Shown here one piece after another: positions 25,501 to 38,028 of a DNA stretch of 64,000 nt. The notes beneath the pieces are model-generated. The model was not told the DNA's origin and did not search any database. It was given only the letters and a program-made list of their open reading frames with translations. The translations under genes were made by a program, and so were the position numbers. Origin of the DNA: Dermatophagoides farinae (taxonomy: Eukaryota > Arthropoda > Arachnida > Sarcoptiformes > Pyroglyphidae); the NCBI RefSeq assembly GCF_024713945.1, contig NC_134681.1, forward strand, positions 2,604,001 to 2,668,000, in the 5' to 3' direction. Position 1 is the stretch's first letter. The number at the start of each line of letters is the position of its first letter.

Positions 25501-28270
25501 GATGACCATTAAAGACAAACAAACAAACAAACAAAAAAAAAAACAATGCACACACACGAATCTTTTGAGAATGTTGAAAAGATGAAATTTTTTATTAATA
25601 AAATTTCTGTTTAGTTGACTCGGTTTGTTTTTGAAATCGTTGAAAGAAGAAAGAAAAAATCACCAACCGAGAAACTATTTGATTACTGGCTGTGTGTGTG
25701 CGATGTTTGAGTGAGTCGAGATGTTTAATGTTTAATGGAATGTTTTACTTTTATTTTTTTTCCTGGTTGTAGTGGTGTGTTGTTTTGTTTTTTGGTTATA
25801 TCAAGTTCCAGTTGCCAAAATATTGAAGAAACAGAAAAAAATGGGCGATAAAAAAATAACAAATTCTATTTCAAAAATAAACGAGAGATGCGCATCCAAA
25901 AAAAACGATCCAATAGCAAACACACACTTAGTAGCTAGTTATCAAACTGAATGAGATCCAAAAAACGAACCATAAGAAAATAGAAAATGCCAGAAAAAAC
26001 GCGGGATAAAATAAAAGCAGAAGCAATGAGAGGTGATGGTGTTGGTGTTAGTGGATAGACGACTACCAGAAACGAATTATGACCAAAAAAAAACAGTAGA
26101 AAAATGACTCTGGTCTTTTTTTCGACTTTTTGGAACAAAAATACGTTGACAAACGCGCGTGCCAAAGTTTTCTTCTTTCTCTCAGTTCGGTCATCCCATT
26201 ATTATCAACATCGTCATCATCATCATCATCATCCAAAACCATATACAAACATCCTGAAAAACATTCACAATCGTCTACATTAATGGTGCCACCACTACTG
26301 CATCCATTTGGAAAATCAACCGACCGTATATATAGATGGTCGTAGAACAATTGGTTTTATTGGTCAACACTAACATCAGGGAAAAACGCACACACACACA
26401 CACAAAACCTTATTCGGTTTTTGACTAAACTTTCAAAAAAAAAAAAAATTCTAATTCTGTTCAATGTTTTCTGTCATTAACTCAATCGCACAGTAGTAGT
26501 AGTAAGAATGATGATTCACACATAGAATATTTTCCTCCTGTGAATGAGAATCGATTTTTTTTTATTTCCCGATGTTTTTGTTTTGGAAATGATGAATCAA
26601 AAAATCCATTTTCCTCTAAGTCAACTAAACTAACCTAACCTAAACAGCGGGGTGTGTGTGTATCACAGGCAACAAAATGGCCCACATGGTCTACAATAAT
26701 TCCGCTATTTTTTTACATTACCACTAGCTTTGGGCTTGGTCCATCATTGCATCCATTTATGAAACATTTATAAATGGATTGTGCACCAACAAACCAACCA
26801 AAATGATGATGATGATGAGTTATTTGGCCCAAAAATCTTTTTGGTCCTAGCTATAGTGATATCTCCGCTATATAAATATCCTATACTAAAATACACTATC
26901 CGTTTGGAGAAGGAAAACCACACCCACTCATTATGGATGGCCCCGCATCGAATGAGGGTTATGAATGCGTCATACATACATAACCGTTGAATAATAAAAA
27001 TGGTTGGAGCTAAGTGAATTCTTGGATTTTGTTGGAAAAAAACGAGATGTTGATATGCCTGTTTCCAAAGATGAGGATGATCATTTTTTTGAAAAAATGT
27101 AAATAACCATTTAAACGAGTTTTTGTCAACTTTTCTTCATTTTTTCAATCTCTATTCATAACGGAGAATTTCATATCATTTCCCTCTGTTTTTTTTTGTT
27201 ACGCACAAAAAAATATACCATTTTAATGGATGATTCCATTGAATTTGTGTGAGAGTGCAAATGTTTTCATAGATGCTATATATACGTTTTACGAAGAATT
27301 GTTCAGAACATCTTTGCCTAGTTTTTTTTAATAATTGAGTTTGCTCTGTTTTGGAATGTTAAATCCGAATCAATAATAATGATACTGATGATGATCATGA
27401 TGATGGAATGGTGAGATGTTGTTGAGTCATAGCTACTAGAGTAGAAGCAAAAAGAAAGAACAAAAAAAATTATGCCGTTTTCCTATCTATTATTTCGGGA
27501 AACGGAAACTTTACCCATCACCATCATCATTGTTATTTTTGTTATTATCCGCATGACGGATGCATTCAAAGAAAAAAATAAATAAAAACTATTGGCCATA
27601 TAGTCACAACATTGCTAGTATATGTGTAGCGGCAATACATATAGTTCGATGCGGTATAATTTTGGTCGATATTTTTTGTTTGTTTGCTTTCCGATTGATG
27701 TGTGGATTCAAACCGAAAACCTCGCCTATTACCAGAACTGAATGTGAGAATATTTTATAAATTCATAAATGTCGTTGTTAATCCAATTGAAAATGTCCAG
27801 AAAGATTCAAAGAGATTAAGTTGGTTATTCTAGAGATTAATCTGAAAAATCGTTGTGAATCTATTTAATGGATCAATTTTGATCAAAATCAATCAATCAA
27901 TCAATCGATTTGATTTGATTTGATAGATCCCTTCTGTGTGAGAGAAGGAGAAAACGAAAAGAATTCAACAGATTGGAAATTGATTTGATTCGATAGTCGA
28001 TATCTAACAGAAAACAAAATAGGATAGACCAAAAAGGGCTTATTATCATAAAAAACGTTTTTCACATAACACGTGCTTGTGTATACGTGTATATGACGTT
28101 TACGATTTATCATTTCCATACAAATTTATTTCATTCTGTAGTCCAACGAATGAAAATAAAAATAAAAATAAATTAGAATTACAATATTACAATGTGTCCA
28201 TGTGGTCAAAATTGACTAATTTCTCCTCCCTAAAAGAAAAAAAATGTTTTCTGGGGTTTTCTCTTGCTAT

Positions 28271-28298
28271 CACACACACACACACACACACACACACA
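28271..28298. repeat. (CA)n microsatellite
   Basis: A perfect CA dinucleotide tract of 28 bp, about 0.7 kb upstream of the CDK5RAP1 start. Confidence 0.95.
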
Positions 28299-28967
28299 AA
28301 GAACAATGAACGAATGTAAACGACCTAACCAAAAAATAATTCAATGGTCGATCGCATTTGATTCAAACATTTGATTGAAACAAAACAGAACAAAAAGCAC
28401 ACACACGACAGCTGTCACATATGGATTTTGAAAAACAAAAAAAAACAAAAAAAAATGACGTGAAAAAAAATCTAACGTTTTTCATGTAAATCAACCAAGA
28501 AAAAAGAGCACTGGAAAGTAGTAGTAATGTCTACCTCCATCTCTCTATTATTAATGGCTTTAGTCAATTCAATTCAAATTGAATTGAATTCATTCATTTG
28601 AAATCAAGTCAAATCTATTCAAGTCGATGGAGGAATAAACGAGTCATGCTAATGAATGAATGGTGAAAAATCCGATTTACTTATTCACCACCATTGATCA
28701 TTTGATCATAATGATGATTTTTTTTTGTAGTAGAGATTACAAGGAAATGATCAACAAAAAAGCTATTCATCATTCACTGGGTGATGTGGCCGATTGTATG
28801 CTATTCTAACCTAGCTATGTACCGTGTATAACACACGAAACCTGTACGGTCTAAATAGTCATCATACGCAATCATGTGGTCTTTTTTATTGTTTACAAGA
28901 ATTGATTTTTGTTTTGTTTTTGATTAAGAAAAAAATTCTTAAAGAATCGAAAATTTTATTAAGGATA

Positions 28968-30716
28968 ATGATGCTAAATTTAAAATTCATTCAAAAATAT
29001 CGACATCTAAACATGTCAATGTCACTAATGGTACGGAATTTTTGTTCACAACAAAAAAATGAATCGAATCGTAGAAAAATCGACGGACCTGATTTACAGC
29101 ATTTTTTACGTCAAGCTGAACATTCAAAACGGCTGCCGCCATTTGTGATGAAATGGGATAATGAACCATACATTGAACCGAAAAGTTTATCTGGAAATAA
29201 TAGCAAAGGTATGTAAAATTTTGAAAAATGTCTTTATTTCTAAAAAAATCTATTACTGTTTGACATAGTTTTTATCAAAACATATGGCTGTCAAATGAAT
29301 GTTAATGATACAGAGATTGCTTCAACTATACTTGAACAGTATGATTATAAAATTGTCACCAGTATTGATGATGCAGATATTGTTTTATTAATGACATGTG
29401 CTATACGTGAAAATGCCGAAAATAAAGTATGGTCCAAATTATATGAATTGGATAAAGTAAAACGTATGGGTCAACTGAAAAAATTTGGTCTACTTGGTTG
29501 TATGGCTGAACGTTTGAAGAAGAAAATCGTTGAACAATTGCCATCTATTGATGTTGTTGCCGGACCAGATAGTTATCGATATTTACCCAAATTATTGGCA
29601 ATAAATTCCTTAAATGGACAAAGTGCTATTAATGTATTATTATCATTGGATGAAACATATGCAGATGTAATACCGAGGAATCAATCTGGACATTCAGCGT
29701 ATGTATCGATAACACGTGGATGTAATAATATGTGTTCATATTGTATTGTACCATATACACGTGGTCGTGAACGTTCCAGATCTATTGATTCGATATTGAG
29801 AGAAGTTGAACATAAAATTAATTCCGGTATCAAAGAGATTATACTGCTTGGACAAAATGTAAATAGTTATCGTGATTATAGTATTCATAATAATAATGAT
29901 GATGATGATGATCAATCATCGCATCAACCATCATTAGCTGATGGATTTAAAACATTGTATCGTTTAAAATCTGGTGGTGCTGGTTTCGATGAATTATTAC
30001 GGCAAGTTGCCCGCATAAACCGCAATGTTCGTATTCGTTTTACATCACCACATCCAAAAGATTTTAATGATTCCGTTTTACGTGTGATTGCTGATCATTC
30101 GAATATTGCTAAAGGATTGCATTTACCTGTACAAAGTGGATCGAATTTCGTTCTAGAACGAATGCGTCGTGGTTATACACGTGAAGCATATTTACAACTA
30201 GTCAAACGTATACGTCATTATATACCGGATTGTGGTCTAAGTAGTGATTTTATTTGTGGATTCTGTGATGAAACCGATGATGATCATCGACAAACTATCG
30301 AAATCATACAGAATGTTGGTTATTATATCGCCTATATATTTGCATACAGTATGCGTGATAAAACATATGCATATCATCATCTTAATGATAATGTACCGCA
30401 ATCAATTAAAATTCAACGATTAATCGAATTGAATCAAGTTTATCGTCAATTATCCAACGAGATGAATCGACAATTAATCGGACGAAGACAATTGATACTT
30501 GTTGAAGGTATAAGTAAAAAATCATCTCAAGATGTATATGGCCGTAATGAAGCAAATCAAAAAGTTATTATACCAAAATCAAATAATCAAACAACAAACG
30601 ATATTGGTGGTTATGATATTGGTGATTTTTTAGATGTTCAAATCACTGATTCAACACCGGTAACATTAATGGCCCGACCAATTCGCAAAACATCGATTAC
30701 AGAATTTTATGAATGA
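28968..30716 (+). CDS. CDK5RAP1: Mitochondrial tRNA methylthiotransferase (CDK5RAP1-like, MiaB family)
   Basis: A radical-SAM enzyme that converts i6A37 to ms2i6A in mitochondrial tRNAs. Two exons, 28968-29208 and 29269-30716, are separated by a 60-bp intron (GTATGT..CATAG) splitting a Val codon; the product is 562 residues. The N-terminal UPF0004 domain supplies the auxiliary cluster Cys: C88 in KTYGCQMNVND, C124 in LMTCAIRENAENKVW and C158 in LLGCMAERLK. The radical-SAM cluster is C232, C236 and C239 in RGCNNMCSYCIVPYTRGRERSR. The SPHP motif (FTSPHPKDF) and the LHLPVQSGS block follow. The C-terminal TRAM domain ends near TLMARPIRKTSI. An insertion rich in Asn/Asp separates the GQNVNSY block from the next helix. 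Two consecutive ATGs open the frame; the first is used here. The early residues are basic and hydroxylated, fitting mitochondrial import. Its 3' end interlocks with SLC25A26: an AATAAA at 30851-30856 falls inside the final codons of that opposite-strand gene. Confidence 0.96.
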
Positions 30717-30844
30717 TGAATTTTAATTTGACTATATTTGTAAATTTTTGTCTACAAAAAACAATACGAGATCACAGAATTTGATATGGCATTTATTCTC
30801 TCTATTCATGTTTGTATAAAAATTTTTCCTTTTTTTGTCCACTA

Positions 30845-31892
30845 TCATTGAATAAAACATTTTTCCAATGATGTATGAACCCATTCATAACCACCGAGAA
30901 ATATTGCACCACCAATCGAAATCCAAACAACACGTGGCAAAGCACCGGCCCATAATCCTTGCAATCCTTTATGTTTGAATATTGATCGTATAGTATGAAA
31001 ATATCTTATTGGTACGGATTTATTATTGTTGTCGATGGAACGAGATGAGCCACCAAAATCCTGTAACATTATCTGCGTTTTAGCCACATCTAATGGTGTT
31101 GTTAGAAAAGCAGCTATTGCACCGGAAAATGAACCACAAATCATTGCCTGATATGGTTCAACAGCCGTAGTAGTGGTGGTGGTGGTGGTGGAAGTTTGTT
31201 GCCAATTGGCCCATGCCTGTTTTGTATGTTCCCAAAGTGAAAATTGAATCATTGAAAAAGGAATTTCACGCATAATCGTACTGGCATAACCCCGGTAAAG
31301 ACCAGGCCAACCAGATTGTCTTAATGTTTGCTGTAAAACTTGAACACTATTCATATGAAATGCTTGAGCTCGTTGTTTTACAACTTCTACGGGAACTCTC
31401 ACCAAGCATGCTACAATTTCACCCATCGATGCTGAAATCATATATGCAACGCTATTGTAACGTGAATCTAAATGTAAACATTGTTGCCCACTTAAAAGAT
31501 ATTTGCTCGATTCATATGTGATGAAAAATAAAGCGGCTATAGAAAAAAAAATATAAATCAAAAGTTGAAGCAATCAAATACGTTGTATTCGAGAAAATAC
31601 CTCCGGGTGCTGAGCCAGAAACAGTTGAACCGATACCGGAATAAATTCTTGTGAAACCACCAGATTTCCAGAATCCATTGGCACTTTGTAAACGTGTTTT
31701 GATCGTATCGATTGGGAACAATGTTACATCGACAGCAAGACCTGCACAGGCACCAGACTACCAAAAAAACCGAAAGATTTTCATCAAAAATAAATAAATT
31801 ATCCAAAATCATACCAGAAGAGGATTAATGAATCGCTGAAAATATGGATACGATGATGATGATGGTTGATTTAGAATTTCGTTTTGTGACAT
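30845..31892 (-). CDS. SLC25A26: Mitochondrial S-adenosylmethionine carrier (SLC25A26)
   Basis: An inner-membrane carrier that exchanges cytosolic S-adenosylmethionine for matrix S-adenosylhomocysteine. Three exons on the minus strand, 31892-31815, 31757-31601 and 31536-30845, have introns of 57 and 64 bp; all phases fit and the product is 308 residues. The three carrier signatures are visible: FPIDTIKTR in repeat 1, VPVEVVKQRAQ in repeat 2 and TPLDVAKTQIM in repeat 3. The blocks SGACAGLAVDVTLFP, GIGSTVSGSAPGAALFF, SMGEIVACLVRVP and LYRGYASTIMREIPFSMIQF are typical of this member of the family. It is about 30 residues longer than usual because of a poly-Thr insertion between repeats 2 and 3 and a Ser/Asn insertion in repeat 3. 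Its own AATAAA lies at 30797-30792, within the 3' flank of convergent CDK5RAP1. It diverges from HFM1 on the other side. Confidence 0.95.
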
Positions 31893-32133
31893 GATTCAAA
31901 ATTTCAGAAAATCATAAACAAAAATTCAAAAAAAAATCAAAATAATGCTAAATAAAAAACACGTGAATCATATTCCGTTCATATATAACAGGACGGAAAA
32001 TTTTCACTGAAATTCGAACGTTTCAAAACTGTTTTGTAAACTAAATCGTTTTCATCATTCTAACCGCCATCGTATTCCTGCCAGACATTCATTGTTGATT
32101 TTTTGACCATTTTTTTCTAATTTATCACCAAAA
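31893..32133. promoter_or_regulatory. Short divergent promoter region, SLC25A26 / HFM1
   Basis: About 240 bp separate the SLC25A26 start codon from the proposed HFM1 start, so both promoters must sit here unless a 5' exon lies elsewhere. A palindromic E-box CACGTG is at 31960-31965 and a TATA-like CATATATAAC lies near 31981. Both motifs are short and could be chance; only the head-to-head layout is firm. Confidence 0.4.
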
Positions 32134-35100
32134 ATGTGTGATAATTCAGTTCTGAATTCAATCTGCAAATGACAATGAACAATCACTATCAACAGTTCAA
32201 GCGAAATTTGTCGCTGAACTCCCAGAACCGTATCGTGATGTTTTTTCACCAAGATTTCAACGATTCAATAAAATTCAATCCAATTTGCTTGATTTGATTA
32301 TAAAAACTGATAAAAGTCTTGGTAAGTTTTCTTTTTTTTCAAAATGATTATTTATTCTAATCAATGTTGCGAAGTAATTTGTTCACCAACCGCTTCTGGC
32401 AAAACTGTTCTATTGGAACTGACTATCGTCAGTGAATTGATACGATTAGAATCTAGTAATCGTTCACATCCACCATATGATCAATTACATGCATTATATC
32501 TAGCACCATTAAAAGCGATTGTCGAGGAAAAATGTCAAGAATGGCAACAACGATTCGCTAAATTTGGTCTAAAATGTTTTGCGATGACTGGTGATACCGA
32601 CATTGTTGATTATCAAAAATATTTGAAAGAACAAAAACAACAGGTGAATATTTTGTTGGCAACACCAGAGAAATTCGATTCAATTATTCGAACACATTCA
32701 GAAAGTCGTTCGTTACTTCGTCTTTTGAATTTGATTATGATCGATGAAATTCATATGCTTGGTGATCGAAATCGTGGTGATTTTCTTGAAGCGACCATCA
32801 CTCGACTGAAATTTATTCGTGATAATAATAACCACATCATCAAAGTACTTGGTGAATTAGACGGTGACCGATCTAAAGAAAGGCAACGACTACGTTTTGT
32901 AGCTATTTCAGCTACATCACCGAACGTTGAAGATCTATCCATTTGGCTTGATCCTCGCAATTCATTAGGCATACGTGTGCCAGCAGATTGGCGACCGGTA
33001 AAGCTTAATAAATTAGTCATCGGTATTGAACCTACAGGAGCTGCACAAACATCTGACTATCGTTTCGACATACAGATCACCTACAAACTTGAACGTCTTA
33101 TTCGTGAACATTCTGAATCTAAACCAACATTGGTTTTCTGTTCAACACGACGTTCGGCTGAATTTACGGCCAAAATTCTAGCAACATCACAGAATACTTA
33201 TTTTGAATCACGTCAACAACATATCAAATTATTTATGGAACTTTCGCGTATCAATGAAAATGCAACCAACATTGATACATTAATAATATCTAAAATGGAA
33301 TTTGAACATTTTAAAAATACCGAACTTAAAACTACATTGGCTGCTGGTGTTGCTTTCTATCATTCCGGTATGGATCCATCCGATCGTCGTCTATTGGAAC
33401 ATTTATTTTCCATGTCATTGATACCAGTTCTGGTATCAACATCATCATTGGCCATGGGTGTCAATTTACCGGCTCATTTAGTTGTCATAAAAAATACTGT
33501 TCAATATGAAGCAGGCTCACAAACCGAATATCATTTATCACAAATACTGCAGATGATTGGTAAGTTTCTTTTCATCTTTTTTACTGTTTTTTAAAAAATT
33601 ATTGATTTCAATAGGAAGAGCTGGACGACCGCAATTCGATACTAGTGCAACCGCTATCATTGTGACAAAACAGGAGAAAAAAGAAAAATATGAAACATTA
33701 TTGGGTGAAGAAACGGATGTTGAAAGTAATTTATTTCGTTCATTGATCGAACATTTAATGATCGAAATTGTATTGAAAACTGTCAACAACATTAATTTAG
33801 CCATCGATTGGATCTATTCAACATTTCTTTTCATTCGTATTGTTCAGAATCCACAATATTATCGTAGTTCCATTGCTAAAGGCGATTACGATGGTGCTCG
33901 TCCTATCATATTGGAATGGTGTCAGGAACAGATGCAACGTTTACAAACGCTTGGTCTTATTACAATCAAAGGCGATTTTTTTGATCCAACTCAATTAGCA
34001 CGAATAGTGACAAGATATTCTGTTTCAATAGCAACATTGGAACATTTAATTAAATGGTCTAAAATATCATATTCGTTGGAACAATTGCTTGAAGAAATGT
34101 GTTGCTGTACAGAATTATCACAAGATGTTATATTACGTACTACTGATAAACGATTTCTAAATGAATTGAACAAAAAAAATCGTTTCAAATATAAGGATCG
34201 TTTTCGTAATGGATCGATGAAAACAAATTGTTTGGCACAAGCAGCATTTGAATCGCTAACAATTGAACAATGTTTATTTGATGATTTACAACGAATCATA
34301 AGATCTGGTCAACGTGTTTCGAAATGTTTTATGGAAATTTTGGTCTACTTTTTCCGACAAAAACCAGAGACGAAAACCGATCAACAACCACATTGGTTAC
34401 ATTTTCAAACATCGATTTCAGCGGCACGTTTATTACAGGCATTTTGGACTCGATTATGGTATGATTCATCATATGTATCCAGACAATTGCCTAAAATTGG
34501 CCTTGCATTTTCAACAATACTGGCCGAAAATGGTTATACCAGTTTTAATCGTTTACTCGAATCAAATCCTCGTCAGATTGAATTTCATTTGAAACGTAAA
34601 CCACCATTCGGCTCAATGTTGATCGAAGAGGTTAGTCCTATATAATTTTTGAACATCTTTTCTAATGAAAATTTTCCATTCATTTTCAAAAAGATCAAAA
34701 ATCTTCCTCGATATCAATTGGCTTTGACGCGACAATCGAATTGTAGTCTGAAATTCAGTCCATTCCTAGAAGACCATATTGAATCGAGAATGCAAATTGA
34801 ATTCAAATGTTTGATACAGCAACAATCTTTATCATCATCGAATATATTGAAACCGGACAAACATTATTTTCATCTAATCATTGGCTGTGAAGAGTGTGAT
34901 CAAATTTTGGCTATAAATCGATTGAATGATCGAACATTAATGCAATCTACTCATAAACAATCAATTATTTTAATCAAGACAAAATTTGACGATGAAAATA
35001 AATCAACTGATCAAATTGAAAACGGCAATCAGAAAGATCCAGTAAAAAAGAACGAAACAAAAGGCAAGAAAAAAGCTGGAGATAAAAACAAAAACAATAA

Positions 35101-35989
35101 GGATAAAGAAAGTCAACAAACAACAGATGAAAAACCTAAGATATGGCCAGAAAAATTTGTTAAATTTATCAGACAGATTGAAGAAGAATGTAAAAATTCA
35201 ATTGGAAATAACATTGTTCATTGTTCATTACGAAAAACATCATCACATACTATTATAGCACATATTATATCGGAAAATTTCGCCGGTTTAGATTCAGAAA
35301 CCAAATCAACAATACGATATCCCTTTCAACAAATGGATTTGTTATCAACACAAGAATTTGATCTACTCGATTCATTTGATGATGATGAATATGAAGAAAT
35401 ATTAGCTCAACATAATATTGGTAAAGAACGAAAACAAGATGATAGTTTATCAACATTGGATTCGATCGACATTAACGATATTCAATCCACTAGTCTTGAT
35501 GGAATGACCGAATCATCGACTTCAATAATAACAACAACAAAGAAAAAAATGCCCATCTTCAATATCAAAATAGATGATGTAATTCATGATCAAATAGAAC
35601 AAAATATCATTGATGAAAACTATGATGAAGATAATGATGATGACGAAAGCTTAAATTATAGTATATTTACTCGTTTCCGTAATCGAAACCATTCTAATAC
35701 TGAGAATGAATTACAAAAATTTGTATCATCAAATTTACCTGAAACAAAAACAACAACGAGTATCAACAATAATAGAAAAAATCAATCAATAATGAATGAA
35801 ACGAAAGTGGCAAAAATTTTCCCGGTCAAACGTAAAGTTTGTCTACAAAATCCATTTGATTATAATTGTAAAACATCGATGGCCAAACTAGGTCGATTCA
35901 ATTTCAATAATGATGATAAATGTGAGGAAAAAGTAAGCAAATATTTTCTCACAATCACCAATAACAATGACAATTATGAAAATATCTAA
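32134..35989 (+). CDS. HFM1: Meiotic ATP-dependent DNA helicase HFM1/MER3
   Basis: HFM1 is the Ski2-like 3'-5' helicase that stabilises recombination intermediates for meiotic crossovers. Exons are 32196-32321, 32375-33559, 33615-34630 and 34694-35989, with introns of 53, 55 and 63 bp. A start at 32134 (ATGT, then a 58-bp intron) gives a consistent phase and 1208 residues but is only a proposal. The body begins LPEPYRDVFSPRFQRFNKIQ, an HFM1-type Q-motif region. Walker A is at 48-54 (PTASGKT) and Walker B at 167-170 (DEIH). Other motifs are SATSPN, TLVFCSTRR, SSLAMGVNLPAHLVVIKNT and QMIGRAGRPQFD. The winged-helix and Sec63-type regions follow (NGSMKTNCLAQAAF to HLKRKPPFGSMLIEE), then IKNLPRYQLAL. 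The C-terminal 300 or so residues are low in complexity with Lys- and Asp-rich patches. The N-terminus is far shorter than the human protein's. An alternative end uses the donor at 35933 and a strong TTTTTTCAG acceptor at 36153, stopping at 36165 with VLW. HFM1 rather than HELQ is chosen because of the motif I and VI flanks. Confidence 0.93.
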
Positions 35990-36834
35990 TCTACCTAATC
36001 ATACCATACAAATTAATCCCATTTATTTATCTCTTTGTTTTCTTACTTTTTCAACATCATCTTACTAGTTATCTCAAATATAATCCCGATTCCATTTTGA
36101 ATAATCAGAAAATAATTTTTAAATAATAAATTGATTTATTATTATTTTTTCAGGTTTTATGGTGAATATTTTCTTCTCTCTCTTTGTAATGATGACGCCC
36201 AACAACAGAATCGAAATTTTTTTTTCGCTCTACTTGTACATCTCATCGACTATTAGTTGAATTTTATTTTTATCCAAAATTTTCTCTTCAAACCTCATGG
36301 ATCTTCATTCGAACCGTTGTTGTTTGGTTGTTTTCATCATTGAATCTTTTGCAAATGCTTGACTGATATTTCACTGTCTACTGCTGTTGTGTGATGATGT
36401 TATTATTACATTTTTCTACATTCTTCAAACAAAAAAACAACGACATCATTCATTTCAAAAGGAAAAAAAAATTTTACTTGTTTTTTGGGGGTAAAATATT
36501 TTCACTGCTCTTGTTTTTTGCCTAGATTCGTCATCATCATGATGAGTGGGTGTGTAGAATTCCAACCAAACACCAAAACAACAACAACATACAAGTGTTA
36601 CGAGGGAAAAACCCATAACATCTTGAATGTTCATCATTATCATAATCGTCGCCGTCGCCGTGTTCGTAATGCAAATTTTCTTTTTTTCTCTTCCTTCAGT
36701 TCATATTTTGTAGACAAATTTGGTTTGTCGATTCTCGTGTTTGTGTGTGTTTGTGTTATTTGGTTGACAATTAACAACAACAATCTAACTAAACTGCCAC
36801 ACACACACACAACCAAAACAAACAAGATTGTGTG

Positions 36835-36880
36835 ACGACGACGACGACGATCACATAAACCGAAATCGATTCGATTAAGA
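36835..36880 (+). other. Possible untranslated exon upstream of filamin
   Basis: The tract ends at a GTAAGTTT donor on the plus strand and the next plus-strand gene is the filamin. It has no long frame, so if it is an exon it is 5' untranslated. Its left boundary is unknown. Confidence 0.2.
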
Positions 36881-38004
36881 GGTAAGTTTAAAATTTGGTT
36901 TTTTTTTGTTTTTCTCTAATTTGCTAATTGATTCTTGATCCAAATAAAAATATTTGGATTCAGTTTTTTTCCATTGTAATTCTTGCTCAAAAAAAAATTT
37001 TCTCAACTTCTTTTTTAATTCAATTAAACAAAAATTATCCAATTTTTCATTGGAAAAAAGCAAAGAATTACAATTTTAAATTTTTTGAAAATTTTAAAAA
37101 TTGCTTGAATTGGCATTTTTTCCAAAACAAAAAATTCCACATACAAATTTTTTTTCTTTGAAAAACTTAAATTCAAAAAAAAAAATTTATTTCAATTATC
37201 ATCATCAAAATTTTGGCTTTAATCCTGCGACTACTAGCCCTAAACCGAAATATTTTTGGTGCGTGCGAAAAAAACCGAAAATCGAAATTTTTTTTAGACT
37301 TTTTTTCGAAACGAAAATGAACAAATTTATTTTTAGCCACTTAATGATCAGGATGACGGCGATGATGTAAAAATAAGTGGAGATGATGATTTTTTCTTCT
37401 TTCATCCATATCTAATATTCAATTACTGCATAAAGTTAATTTTATTTGTCAATTCTTTGAGAAAATTCTTCAATTTCAATCACATTTTGTTCTGGCTTTA
37501 GTAATTCCAGCTCTGTCTACTCTGTTGATTCTCTGATTTTATAGATTTCGCTAATCCAATTTTTTGATTATAATAATCATAATGTGATTTTATGCTGATT
37601 CACACAGCCTGATAACCCAAATCAGTGTTTTTTTTTCGAGGAATTTTATGGTTCGTTTTCTTTTCATCCTCATTGTGACTAAATATTTGTCTTTCTAACC
37701 AGTTTACGCGGTTTATCATATTGTTACACTTTAGATTATAAAATCAGTCATTTTTTTGATGTTTATTAAAGAGGGATAATAACCTCAACCTCAACAACAA
37801 AAACAACCGCAACCAAATGGTTAATTGTTTGTTTCTTGTTTTTTTGGCTCAAATCAAATCTTAAACGAAGAAAAAGTGGGAGAAAAAACTTATTTTTCCA
37901 CGCTTTTAATTTCATTATATACAAGAAAATAGAATCCGTTTGTCACGAGTTTGTTTGTTGTTTATGAAAAAAAATCAGATTTGTTGAACCAAATCACCAA
38001 CAAC

Positions 38005-38028
38005 GATGATGATGATGATGATGATGAT
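38005..38028. repeat. (GAT)n microsatellite
   Basis: Eight perfect GAT units, upstream of the filamin gene. The same repeat appears inside exons across the window, where it encodes Asp, Met/His or Ser runs depending on frame and strand. Confidence 0.9.

Larger units (their letters stand above)
21157..28967. other. 7.8-kb gene desert between the GPCR and CDK5RAP1
   Basis: No recognisable gene. It contains the upstream region of the minus-strand GPCR and, at the right, of plus-strand CDK5RAP1. Repeats include CAn near 21700-21721, ATCn near 22063-22085, GAn at 22537-22564, CAn near 26391-26403 and CAn at 28271-28298. A minus-strand 39-nt stretch (25292-25254) lies between a TTTTAG acceptor and a strong GTAAGTTT donor and is open in one frame. 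It may be a small or untranslated exon, but I cannot connect it to a gene. Confidence 0.5.

Noticed and set aside
26636-26647. CCTAACCTAA, resembling arthropod telomeric repeat
   Set aside because: Only two units; expected by chance in AT-rich DNA and no longer array nearby.
27700-27725. Minus-strand GGTTTGAATCC, like a tRNA B box
   Set aside because: The flanking bases do not form a T stem and no acceptor, D or anticodon arm can be drawn.
32344-32374. ATG at 32344 as start of HFM1
   Set aside because: It lies in a 53-bp intron; splicing 32321 to 32375 gives the conserved join SLVICSPTASGKT and a Q-motif region upstream.
32751-33020. Minus-strand frame inside HFM1
   Set aside because: An antisense shadow of the helicase core, with no domain of its own.
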